Assembly: GCA_016932955.1 (NCBI GenBank)
Contig: JAFGBV010000203.1
Coordinates: 1 to 10,480 of the forward strand
Direction of reading: 5' to 3'
DNA: 10,480 nt
From: Anaerolineales bacterium
GTDB lineage: Bacteria; Chloroflexota; Anaerolineae; Anaerolineales; UBA4823
The notes under the pieces are model-generated. The model was given only the letters and a program-made list of their open reading frames with translations. It ran no database searches and was not told where the DNA came from. Both the position numbers and the translations under genes were made by a program. Below are positions 1 to 7,800 of this stretch, piece by piece; positions within the stretch are counted from its first letter, which is position 1; each line of letters begins with the position of its first letter.

Positions 1-1
1 A

Positions 2-262
2 CTAGCCCGTTGGCTCGAAGCCAATATTCCAGAAGGACTGACTGTCTTTGCCTTCCCGGCTGCTCACCGGCGCTTGATCCGCACTACCAACGGGCTGGAA
101 CGCACAAGCCGCGAAGTGCACCGCCGGACGCGGGTCGTGGGCATTTTTCCCAACGAGGCTGCCTGCTTGCGTCTGGTCAGCGCTATCCTGATGGAGATCG
201 ACGACGCCTGGCAGGCTGGTCGCGTGTACCTTACTTTCGAAGAAGAGGCGCCGCCGTCGTAG
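2..262 (+). CDS. IS256/mutator-family transposase, C-terminal fragment
   Basis: The 86 residues before the stop at 260-262 are the C-terminal end of a transposase that would cut and paste an insertion sequence with DDE chemistry. The frame is open to the window edge, so the gene starts upstream; the first ATG at base 74 is internal to the family alignment and should not be taken as the start. The family hallmark is the run NGLERTSREVHRRTRVVG followed by IFPNEAACLRLVSAILMEI, which closely follows the IS256 consensus (NGLERxNxEIxRRTRVVGIFP...). The third catalytic acidic residue is probably the E in NGLE. The tail EEEAPPS is ordinary and nothing suggests a frameshift in the visible part. Whether the full element is intact cannot be seen. 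An inverted repeat follows within 8 bases of the stop, consistent with a nearby element end. Family assignment is firm from the motif. Confidence 0.93.
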   Translation, partial: LARWLEANIPEGLTVFAFPAAHRRLIRTTNGLERTSREVHRRTRVVGIFPNEAACLRLVSAILMEIDDAWQAGRVYLTFEEEAPPS

Positions 263-269
263 CCGTAGT

Positions 270-316
270 GGCTGTGGAAAAGTGGGCAGTGCTTTTCTGT
301 CCACTTTTCCACAGCC
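270..316. repeat. perfect 16-bp inverted repeat at the putative right end of the IS
   Basis: GGCTGTGGAAAAGTGG at 270-285 is matched exactly by its reverse complement at 301-316, with a 15-base loop. It starts 8 bases after the transposase stop. IS256-family terminal repeats often contain TGTGxAAAAG-like cores (recalled, not searched), so the arm at 301-316 may be the right terminal inverted repeat and base 316 close to the element edge. The dyad could also act as a transcription terminator: a run of six T lies at 326-331, though it is nine bases past the stem, which is far for a classical terminator. The left end of the element is outside the window, so neither terminal repeat pairing nor a target duplication can be checked. 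Confidence 0.7.
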
Positions 317-419
317 TGCATTTGATTTTTTAAGGAGCTTTACAGGCTTCCTATGGATGCCAGACTACTTTTACAGAAAAATACTTGCACTATCGAAACA
401 ACGCCGTTCTCAAGGAACA

Positions 420-1079
420 ATGGATAGTTGTGTAGATTTCACTCGAGTATTTGAAGAGTACCTGTACACCCATTGCAGTAATATTCCGCTCGATGAAGCC
501 CAAGCGAAAGAATTAGATGCCTTTGTGGATTGGGGGAAGAAAAAAATTGGGCCTATGAACTCCTATTTATGGGCTATCAGCCGATACTACGAATATGCAG
601 GCAATAACACCATGCGGCATTACGCCAACCAGCTTCGGGGACAGGCCATTACCAAGAAACGGTCAAAACGACCAAGTCTATCATTACAGAAAATCGAAGG
701 GGTTAGGATAAAAGAAGTCGAAGCGCTAAAAAGGATTGGAATAACGAATGTAAAACAACTTTTGGAAGCTGGCTCTACGCCAAATTCCCGTATAGAACTG
801 TCGCAAAAAACAGGAATGCTTCTGGAAACAATAACCGAGTTGGTCAAGATAGCAGATTTGTGCCGTATCTCAGATATCAAGGGCGTTCGTGTCCGGTTGC
901 TATATGATACCGGGTTCGACAGCCTCGAAAAGATTGCTGCCCAAGACCCCGAAGAAATGCGCGATCAAATCGTGAAGGTCTGTGATAGAGAAAAAATTTC
1001 CGCCAGACATCCAACTTTGGTTGAAACAAAATTTTGGATTGAGCAGGCTAAGAACTTACCCCAAATGGTTGTGTATTGA
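420..1079 (+). CDS. DUF4332-like helix-hairpin-helix protein, copy A
   Basis: This is a predicted cytoplasmic protein of 219 residues with no signal peptide or membrane segment. Residues 1-75 look all-helical (FEEYLYTHC, DAFVDWGKKK, SRYYEYAGN). Residues 88-215 resemble DUF4332: two helix-hairpin-helix-like halves, the first around KIEGVRIKEVEALKRIGIT and LLEAGST, then a TGML...ELVKIADLCRI segment and a second half IKGVRVRLLYDTGFDSLEKIA. In known families such folds bind nucleic acid or proteins; the role here is unknown. The ATG at 420 is chosen because AAGGAA lies just upstream at 412-417; the frame is open further up (ATG at 357, and one at 282 inside the IS dyad), but those give low-quality N-termini. 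Hand-counted stretches are about 40% GC, well below the roughly 60-67% of the ABC-F gene, suggesting recent acquisition. It lies immediately beyond the IS end. Its C-terminal region aligns with the gene at 1257. Confidence 0.8.
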   Translation: MDSCVDFTRVFEEYLYTHCSNIPLDEAQAKELDAFVDWGKKKIGPMNSYLWAISRYYEYAGNNTMRHYANQLRGQAITKKRSKRPSLSLQKIEGVRIKEVEALKRIGITNVKQLLEAGSTPNSRIELSQKTGMLLETITELVKIADLCRISDIKGVRVRLLYDTGFDSLEKIAAQDPEEMRDQIVKVCDREKISARHPTLVETKFWIEQAKNLPQMVVY

Positions 1080-1256
1080 GCAAATTTTGTAGCCGCGTAA
1101 TCCGGCTCGCACCGGACGGTGCAGGTCGCCCAAAGGGTACGCAAGGCGAAGAGAGGAATTTGGTTCGAATTCAAGAAGGGGTTGCGGCCAATCCGCCCCG
1201 CCAGTGCAGCGAACGTACGGATACCATATGGTGGCCGCAATGAGAAAGGAGGGCTG

Positions 1257-2030
1257 ATGGCGATCGATTGGAGTGAGGTAAAGAGGATCTTATCACCGAT
1301 CAAAGGTGATGATGATCTATGCAGGCGATTGCGGGGATCGTTCTCGTATCCATTTGTGCGTGAGGCGTTCAATTTCACAATGAAGGAGCTTATCAGCTAT
1401 ACCCAGTGCTTATTGGGGGGCGATTCGCGCGGCCGCTATACAGATTATGTCACCAGGCTGGTAAGTATCCTTACAGAATTGGATCACGCAGGGGTGGTGG
1501 ACCTGCTGGATCTGATCGCCAGGACGGAGTCACGGGCGAAATGGGAGAACTTCTGCGAGCAAAGCGGGGTGGATGCCCAGGATGTCGCTACGGTGTGGAA
1601 GTATCTTGTTTTTTGGTTCATCCCGATGGAGAAATACCTCAGCGGTTTAGTGCGTGATGACTCTGCCACAAGGGAGGCGATCAAGGAATTAGGGGGAGCG
1701 GGGATCCGCACCAATCTGCAATTGCTGCAGCGGGGAATCAGCACGGCGGGGCGGAAGGAATTGGCCAATTCGAGCGGGCTGCCAGAGACAGTCATCCTGG
1801 AACTGGTGAACCTGGCTGATCTTTCGCGCATGCCCTGGGCGAGCAAGGCGACGATCTCGAATATCATGGGGGCAGGGTACGGCAGCATTGCGCAACTGGC
1901 TAATGCCGATGCGGAGCAGCTCTACGCGGATTTCTTCCGTTATGGCAAGGCGATCGGTAAAAACCTGAAATTGGGCAATGAGATCGAAAACATCTACCGG
2001 ATCGCGAAAATCGTGCCTGCACTGCTATGA
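1257..2030 (+). CDS. DUF4332-like helix-hairpin-helix protein, copy B
   Basis: This is a predicted cytoplasmic protein of 257 residues. The start at 1257 is set by a strong AAAGGAGG at 1245-1252; an in-frame ATG at 1119 would add 46 residues of low-complexity basic sequence and has no ribosome site. Residues 1-130 are helical and include the aromatic stretch VWKYLVFWFIPMEKYL (112-127). Residues 135-250 resemble DUF4332, with TREAIKELGGAGIRTNLQLL, RKELANSSGLPETVILELV, NLADLSRM and a second hairpin half. The LPETVILELVNLADLSRM part aligns with LLETITELVKIADLCRI of the upstream gene, so the two are diverged paralogues with unrelated-looking N-termini. The 177-base gap between them contains no gene and only a small palindrome (ACCATATGGT near 1223). 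The stop is 93 bases before the DinB start chosen here, so co-transcription with it is plausible. Function is not known. Confidence 0.85.
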   Translation: MAIDWSEVKRILSPIKGDDDLCRRLRGSFSYPFVREAFNFTMKELISYTQCLLGGDSRGRYTDYVTRLVSILTELDHAGVVDLLDLIARTESRAKWENFCEQSGVDAQDVATVWKYLVFWFIPMEKYLSGLVRDDSATREAIKELGGAGIRTNLQLLQRGISTAGRKELANSSGLPETVILELVNLADLSRMPWASKATISNIMGAGYGSIAQLANADAEQLYADFFRYGKAIGKNLKLGNEIENIYRIAKIVPALL

Positions 2031-2123
2031 TGGATCTTCGCATAGGAGTTGGGAAAGGAGATGGGACAACATGAACCAGTCACCCGGGCGATACGGGAGC
2101 GGAATTTCATCCAGGAGGCGATG

Positions 2124-2612
2124 ATGCTGGCGAAAGAAATGATGCAAAAGATGTTCTATCATAATGATCAGGCTAACGAGCGCATCCTTGACTGCGCGGC
2201 GAAGCTTGAGGCGGGTCAACGCTGCGCGCCGTCGATATTCGGGCGCACACTGGAAGAGATGCTCTTTCACATGTTCCGCACGGAGTGGGTGTTTCGCACG
2301 CTGGCGCAGGAGGGGAGGATCGAGCCAAGCGAGATGCCCCGCCCGGAGCAATTCCCTAACCTGGAGGCGCTGCGCGCCTTCTGGGGGGAGGAAAAGCAAA
2401 AACGGCGAGCGATGCTGGAGGACATGGATGAGGATGGGCTTGCCAGCCGGGTGAGCGTACAGGAACGGGACGTCAGCATCACATCGATCGCAGTGTGGGT
2501 GATGCTGACGCAGGTGCTGATGCACAACCAGCAACACCGCAGCGAGGCAGCGGCGCTGCTCACCAGTTACGGGCAATCTCCCGGCGACCTGGATTTCATC
2601 TTTTTTGCGTGA
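2124..2612 (+). CDS. DinB-family metal-binding protein
   Basis: This 162-residue protein has the DinB/YfiT-like four-helix pattern. The N-terminal helix carries YHNDQANERILD (the usual Y..WAN..LL motif with D in place of W). TLEEMLFHMFRTEWVF gives the first metal ligand, H49, and MHNQQHRSEAAALL gives H134 and H138, the usual three-histidine site. The family includes DNA-damage-induced proteins of unknown function and thiol-dependent S-transferases (bacillithiol or mycothiol); which type this is cannot be told. Start choice: ATG 2124 has AGGAGG at 2113-2118 with a 5-base spacer and puts the first motif at the normal distance from the N-terminus. In-frame ATGs at 2061 and 2121 and a TTG at 2049 are alternatives with poorer ribosome-site spacing; the 2061 start would add 21 residues. 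The stop at 2610-2612 lies just upstream of the promoter for the next gene. Confidence 0.88.
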   Translation: MLAKEMMQKMFYHNDQANERILDCAAKLEAGQRCAPSIFGRTLEEMLFHMFRTEWVFRTLAQEGRIEPSEMPRPEQFPNLEALRAFWGEEKQKRRAMLEDMDEDGLASRVSVQERDVSITSIAVWVMLTQVLMHNQQHRSEAAALLTSYGQSPGDLDFIFFA

Positions 2613-2620
2613 TATTCTTG

Positions 2621-2629
2621 TGGTAGAAT
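2621..2629 (+). promoter_or_regulatory. extended -10 promoter for the ABC-F gene
   Basis: TGGTAGAAT matches the extended -10 form TGN-TAtAAT, with five of six bases in the hexamer at 2624-2629. There is no good -35 hexamer at 17 bases; the position is a T-run (2601-2606) inside the end of the DinB gene, which fits an extended -10 promoter. Transcription would start near 2636, giving a leader of about 170 nt before the ABC-F start. The call is inferred from sequence only. Confidence 0.55.
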
Positions 2630-2635
2630 CCCGAA

Positions 2636-2804
2636 CGCATAGCTTGGTGAACTCAGGCTATACGTGAGGATTTCCTGTGACGGACCTACGGTAAGCATCC
2701 CTGTGATTGGATAACGTGCTGGCGTTTCAGCCGCCTGGACGCTATCCGTGGTACTTCTGCTAAGAAGTACAGTTCTTGTTGGAATCAGATCACACAGAGG
2801 AACT
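2636..2804 (+). promoter_or_regulatory. structured 5' leader of the ABC-F gene, possible attenuator
   Basis: At least three stems are visible in this untranslated stretch. Stem 1 pairs 2639-2646 with 2654-2661 (8 bp including one G-U, 7-base loop). Stem 2 pairs 2709-2724 with 2732-2747 (16 positions, three mismatches, loop TTTCAGC). Stem 3 is a perfect 8-bp stem, GTACTTCT/AGAAGTAC at 2751-2758 and 2763-2770, with a 4-base loop. AAGAA at 2762-2766 can instead pair with TTCTT at 2773-2777, which excludes stem 3. CCTGTGA occurs twice, at 2674 and 2700. No ATG-started leader peptide exists; a GTG-started 16-codon frame (2664-2714) has no ribosome site. I could not match the sequence to a known riboswitch class. 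Several ABC-F resistance genes are known to be controlled by leader attenuation, which makes a regulatory role plausible but unproven. Confidence 0.5.
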
Positions 2805-4457
2805 ATGCTTACCGTTCATCATTTAACCAAGGCTTTTGAAGTTCAAAATTTATTCGAAGAGGTGTCTTTCAGCCTGAATCCGGGGGAAAGGGTGGGACTG
2901 GTGGGCCTGAATGGCTGCGGCAAGACGACGCTGCTGCGCATCCTGGCGGGGCTGGAAAACCCGACCAGCGGGTATGTGAGCCGAGAGGCAGACCTGCGGA
3001 TCGGGTATCTGCCGCAGGGGTTCGAGCCAGAAGGGCAGGCGACGCTGGCTGAGACGATCGCCAGGGCGATGGACCAGGCGGAGGCGCTGGAAGAGGCGCT
3101 TGCCTCGGCGGCGATCTTTCTGGCGCAAAATCCGCACGACCGTGCCCTGCAGCAGAAGTATGATGATCTGCTGCGGCGGATGGCGTTTGCGGAGGCGGGG
3201 CGCGCTCCGGCGATCCTGGCGGGGCTGGGACTGGGGGAGATCCCTGAGGAGAGGCTGGTGGGGCAATTGAGCGGGGGGCAGAAGACGCGCCTATCGCTGG
3301 CGCTGGTGCTGCTGGGCGACCCGGACCTGCTGCTGCTGGACGAGCCGACGAACCACCTGGACATCGGGATGTTGGAGTGGCTGGAAGGCTGGCTGAGCCA
3401 GTTCCGCGGAGGGGTGCTGGTGGTCTCGCACGACCGCACGTTCCTGGATCACACAACGAGGCGCATCCTGGAAATGGATATGGCGACGCGGCGGGTGAAG
3501 GAATACGCGGGCAATTACAGCGCATACGTTGACCAGAAGCAAGCAGAATTGGAAAATCAATGGAGCGCGTATAAAGACCAGCAGGCAGAGATCCGGCGCA
3601 TGCAGCAGGATATTGCGCGGGTGAAGGCGCAGGCTGCGTTCACTGAATGGCAGGCTTCGTCGATCCGCATTGGGGGCGGGGATTTCAAGATCAAGGGCTA
3701 CAAATCTTACCAGCAGGGAATTGCCAAAAAGGTGGCTAAGAAGGCAAAGTCACGCCAGAAGAAGCTGGAGCGCTATATCGAGTCGGATGAACGGGTGGAA
3801 AAGCCGCGCGGGATCTGGCAGATGCACCTGGAATTCGATGCGCCGGAGCATATCAGCCGCATGGCGATCACCATGGAAGATTTGAGCGTGGGCTACTGCG
3901 CGGAGGCGCCGCTGCTCGAGCAGGTCAACCTGTCTGTGCAGGCGGGGCAGCGCATCGCGATCACAGGCCCCAACGGGAGCGGGAAGACAACGCTTCTGCG
4001 CACGATCCTGGGTGAAATCCCCGCGCTGGCAGGGGTGGTGCGGACGGGGAGCCGCATCCAGATGGGATACATGGCGCAGGACCAGTCGATCCTGGATGCT
4101 GAGCGCACGGCATTGGAAACAGTGGTGGATTACTTTCCCACGCAGACGGAGGCGCGCAGCTTTCTGGCATACTATCTATTCGTGCAGGATGAGCCGCTGA
4201 AGCCGGTGAAGATGCTGAGTTATGGACAGCGGACGCGGCTGATGCTGGCGCTGCTGGTGGCGAAGGGCTGCAACTGCTTGCTGCTCGACGAGCCGGTGAA
4301 CCACCTGGATATTCCCAGCCGCTCACAATTCGAGCAGGCGCTGCGCTCCTTTGAGGGGGCAGTGCTGGCGGTGGTGCACGACCGCTACTTCATCGAGCGC
4401 TTTGCTACGCAAGTGTGGTGGATGGAGGGAGGGAAGATACGGGTGGAGGGGGGGTAG
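2805..4457 (+). CDS. ABC-F family ATPase (ribosome-associated)
   Basis: This is a soluble protein of 550 residues with two ATPase domains and no membrane segments, the standard ABC-F layout. ABC-F proteins bind the ribosomal E site and either protect against antibiotics or help stalled translation. Domain 1 has Walker A GLNGCGKTT (34-42), signature LSGGQ (155-159), Walker B DLLLLDEPTNHLD (174-186) and VVSHDR (206-211). A charged linker (about 241-335) ends in a strongly basic helix with AKKVAKKAKSRQKK. Domain 2 has GPNGSGKTT (388-396), LSYGQ (471-475), LLLDEPVNHLD (492-502) and VVHDR (523-527). The V in DEPVNHLD replaces the usual T, and LSYGQ replaces LSGGQ; both catalytic glutamates are present, so it should hydrolyse ATP. 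The ATG at 2805 follows AGAGGA at 2796-2801; an in-frame GTG at 2748 lies inside the leader stems and is unlikely. Whether it is a resistance or housekeeping member cannot be told from motifs alone. Confidence 0.95.
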   Translation: MLTVHHLTKAFEVQNLFEEVSFSLNPGERVGLVGLNGCGKTTLLRILAGLENPTSGYVSREADLRIGYLPQGFEPEGQATLAETIARAMDQAEALEEALASAAIFLAQNPHDRALQQKYDDLLRRMAFAEAGRAPAILAGLGLGEIPEERLVGQLSGGQKTRLSLALVLLGDPDLLLLDEPTNHLDIGMLEWLEGWLSQFRGGVLVVSHDRTFLDHTTRRILEMDMATRRVKEYAGNYSAYVDQKQAELENQWSAYKDQQAEIRRMQQDIARVKAQAAFTEWQASSIRIGGGDFKIKGYKSYQQGIAKKVAKKAKSRQKKLERYIESDERVEKPRGIWQMHLEFDAPEHISRMAITMEDLSVGYCAEAPLLEQVNLSVQAGQRIAITGPNGSGKTTLLRTILGEIPALAGVVRTGSRIQMGYMAQDQSILDAERTALETVVDYFPTQTEARSFLAYYLFVQDEPLKPVKMLSYGQRTRLMLALLVAKGCNCLLLDEPVNHLDIPSRSQFEQALRSFEGAVLAVVHDRYFIERFATQVWWMEGGKIRVEGG

Positions 4458-4538
4458 GCTGTGGAAGGGTAACCAGGTATAGGTGTTATAGTTCCAGTGC
4501 AAAATGTGTTTTAATATTGAGCTAACATTGTTGTCAGG

Positions 4539-4565
4539 TTGGCATTGCAGGCTGTATGCTATAAT
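4539..4565 (+). promoter_or_regulatory. promoter of the secreted repeat-protein gene
   Basis: TATAAT at 4560-4565 is a perfect -10 hexamer and is preceded by TG at 4557-4558, making the full extended form TGCTATAAT. TTGGCA at 4539-4544 matches five of six -35 positions at a 15-base spacer; TTGTCA at 4531-4536 is also close to consensus but 23 bases away. The extended -10 would compensate for the short spacer. Transcription would begin near 4572. Confidence 0.68.
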
Positions 4566-4705
4566 TTGTCTTAATTCATCGCCTGCACATGATCGATCCT
4601 ACCACTCCCTGCAAGCATCCGGTGAAAGCGCCCCAGCCCGTTGAGGAGCGTTCCTGCTTTGCCTGGGAGTTAGAGGCGAACTTGCCAGATGGTAGTCCCA
4701 AAAGA

Positions 4706-4747
4706 ACACATTATAGCGGTGGCGCTTGTGCGCCACCGCTAATGTGT
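4706..4747. repeat. large stem-loop in the leader of the secreted protein gene
   Basis: AGCGGTGGCGC at 4715-4725 pairs perfectly with GCGCCACCGCT at 4730-4740 around a TTGT loop. After a two-base bulge (4713-4714), ACACATT at 4706-4712 pairs with AATGTGT at 4741-4747, giving 18 bp in total. There is no T-run right after it, so it is not a classical terminator. It could be an attenuator, an mRNA-stabilising stem or a copy of a dispersed palindromic repeat. It lies about 95 bases before the start codon at 4843. Confidence 0.75.
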
Positions 4748-4842
4748 GTATTAATGTTTCCCAGCGAGAAGGGTGATGGGAATATGATGTCATGCGGGGC
4801 AGGCGGCTCAAAACGGTTGGTGTTTTATTGGAGGAGGAAAGA

Positions 4843-7800
4843 ATGAAGACTCGAAGGATCGTTGTGCAATTATTAAGCAGCATGATTGTTATGGTAAGCC
4901 TGGTTGGGGTGCAGGCGCAACAGCTTGCGCCGGCGGAAGCAGCAGCGCTGGAGGCAGCACATCCCGTCGCTGAGCTCCTGCATCCAGATGGCAGCCTGGC
5001 CTTGCCGCCTGGCTACCAGGGGGCTATCGACCCGGACGGCTGGCGTATGGATTACGACGCCCAAGGAGCGCCGCTCTTCATGCCTGCCGCATCTGCCAAC
5101 CCACCTGCTCCACAGGGTGATTGGTATGCCCTGGGCAACGGGCTGGGCGATCAGGTGTTTGCCATCCTGGCCTTTGGGTCAGATATATATGTGGGCGGTG
5201 ATTTCCAAGATGCCGGTGGAAACACAGATGCCGACTACATCGCTCGCTGGGATGGCGCTGCCTGGCACGCTGTAGGAGGTGGGCTGGATGGCACCGTTTA
5301 TGATATCGAAAATGTCGGCAACATTCTCTGCATCGCTGGCAATTTCACCTCTCATGTTGCCATTCTAGCAGGATCTACTTGGAATGCCGTGGGTGGTGGA
5401 GTTGGTTCCTACGTCTATGACCTGGAGGCGGTGGGTGGCGACCTGTACGTGGGCGGTGGTTTTGAAGACGCCAATACGATCGGACATGCCGATTACCTGG
5501 CGCGCTGGAGCTTTGATGATATGGCGTGGCATGCGGTCAATGGTGCCAGCGCCATCCTGGATGGCCCGGTTTACGCCATCGAATCGGTGGGCGGCGATCT
5601 CTATGTTGGCGGCAACTTCACAGCCGCCGGCGCTTTGACGCTGAACAGGATCGGCCGTTGGAATATTGCCAGTGCAAGCTGGCACGCCATGGGCAGCGGA
5701 GTCGGCAACCGCGTCTATACCTTGCAGTCAGTCGGGGCGGACCTCTATGTGGGCGGCTGGTTTGAGAATGCGGGCGGCATCTCACAGGCTGATTACGTGG
5801 CGCATTGGGATGGCTCAGCCTGGCATGCCTTGGGCGGGACAGAGGATGCGCTGAATGGCATTGTGGCCCGCTTGTTGGTAATCGGTCCTAACCTCTACGC
5901 CGGTGGGGATTTTACCCAGGCAGGCGGCGACCCAAAGGCCAACTACCTGGCACGCTGGGACGGCTCGTCCTGGCATGCTGTGACGGGGGGCGGCGGCAAT
6001 GGGGTGAATGGCACGGTGCTGGTGATGGCGGCACTGGGCGCCAATTTGTACGCGGGCGGAGAATTCACCTCTGCGGATGGGGATGCGAGCAATTCCCACA
6101 TCGCCCGCTGGGATACAACCCCCGCCTTGCCATTTTGGGATGACCTGGGTACACGTTTTGATCCATATGATGTTGTTAAGACCCTTGTTGTTCTGGGTGA
6201 GCATCTCTACATCGGTGGATCATTCAGTGATGCGGGTGGGAACCCACAGGCTGATAACGTTGCCCATTGGGATGGCTCTGCCTGGCAGGCTTTGGGTGCA
6301 GGGCTGGATGGCTCTGTCATTGTCATGGTCGCACAGGGGCCTTATATCTATGCGGGGGGGGATTTCGACGGCGGCATCGCCCGCTGGGATGGGTCTGCCT
6401 GGAGCCAGCTCGGAAACGGCCTGGGTGGTGACCAAAAAGTTAGAGATATTGAGGTGGTGGGCGGCGACCTCTATGTGGGCGGCGATTTCGAGAATGCCGG
6501 CGGCGACCCCAACGCCGACAACATCGCCCGCTGGGATGGCTCCGCCTGGCATGCCATGGGTACTGGGATAAATGGCAGGGTCACCACGGTGGAGACGCAT
6601 GGTTTACTGATCTATGCTGGCGGCTACTTCGAGGATAATGGGGGCATCGATGCTGCTGACTACATCGTCTATTGGGACGGACTGGGCTGGTGGCCTTTGA
6701 GCGCAGTTCCATTGAACGATTGGGTTGAACATATCCAGTCAGATGGGCAGTATATATATGCAAGCGGCTGGTTTACGGATGTTGCCGGTGATCCAGATGC
6801 TGATTGTTATGCCATATGGTATGGCGGCGCCTGGTACCCTTGGATCATAGGGATTGGCGAAGAAACATACATTTCAACCTTCACTGTGGTGGGCCCCGAT
6901 TTTTACCATAGTGGACTTTTCGGTACCAGCGGCCCCGGAGGCTATATTGATCATTGGGATGGCACATCCTGGAATGGCATGGGAGGTGGTTTAAATAGCA
7001 GCGCAGACCAGATCGTGGTGGTGGGGCCTGATGTATATGTCGCCGGCTGGTTTACCCAAGCGGGCGGCAATGCTCAGGCAATGGGTATTGCCCGTTACGG
7101 GCGCATCCAGCCGCGCAGCATCCTGTTCGACGAGGCGCATGATGAGGAGAATACGATTGACTGGGCGCGCGCCCAACTGCTCAACCCTGAACACCCAGAG
7201 TGGATCTATTTCGGCAAACTGGTGGAAGCCCTTGGCGACGAATTCACCTTCACCCGCAACACCTCCGCCGAGCTAACCCTCGAGCTGCTCTCGGGCTACG
7301 ATGCCCTGATGCTGGCCTCGCCGCGCGCCGCCTTCAGCGCCGCCGAGCAGCAGGCCATCCAAGATTACATCGCCACCGGCGGCGGGGTGCTAGCGCTGGG
7401 CAACTGCGATAACGATAACTCGGCCAATGAGTTGATCACGGGCTATGGCATGACTTTCCACCCGCGCTGTCTGTTTGGGCCAATCCCCGATTGGAATGGC
7501 GATTTCGAGGTCACCGATTTTGCCAGTCATTTTGCTCTGGTGGGCTCAGACCGTTACATTCCCAACTGGGGCCAGAGCCTGGATCTGGCACCGACTGGAG
7601 TCTATACCACCACCGAGCTGATCACCACAGATGACGATATTTGGGAGGACACCAACCGCAATGATGCCTACGATCTGGATGACCGTACTGGACCCTTCAC
7701 AATGGCTGCCGCCACCGAGACCGGCTGCGGGCGACTGGCTGCCATCTCCGATAACGATTTCCAGGATGACGCCTTTGACTACCGTGATAATGGTCCCTTG

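Larger units (their letters stand above)
4458..4842. other. 385-bp intergenic region with promoter and leader hairpin
   Basis: No convincing gene lies here. The first 80 bases are AT-rich and show no clear terminator for the ABC-F gene. A strong extended -10 promoter at 4557-4565 and a large hairpin at 4706-4747 are described separately. An ATG-started frame from 4589 runs 85 codons into the next gene start, but it lacks a ribosome site and spans the hairpin, so I do not call it. The predicted leader of the secreted protein mRNA is about 270 nt, unusually long. Confidence 0.6.

Noticed and set aside
1150..1195. tRNA-like T-arm motif (GGTTCGAATTC) at about 1162-1172
   Set aside because: The motif can form a weak T-arm, but no acceptor, D or anticodon arms can be fitted around it.
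965..1378. A 137-codon - strand frame across the gap between the two DUF4332-like genes
   Set aside because: It overlaps both better-supported + strand genes, has no ribosome site and shows no recognisable domain.
2664..2714. GTG-started 16-codon leader peptide candidate before the ABC-F gene
   Set aside because: There is no ribosome binding site and the start is weak; kept only as a note in the leader entry.
2700..2748. Resemblance of CTGTGATTGGATAACGTGCT to the TPP riboswitch segment
   Set aside because: The CTGAGA and other conserved TPP core elements are missing, so the likeness is probably chance.
2869..3525. Long - strand open frames opposite the ABC-F gene
   Set aside because: They are shadows of a high-GC coding strand: Pro/Ala/Ser-rich, no ribosome sites, no domain.
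4589..4846. An 85-codon frame in the leader of the secreted protein gene
   Set aside because: No ribosome site, spans the large hairpin and overlaps the true start region; composition looks non-coding.
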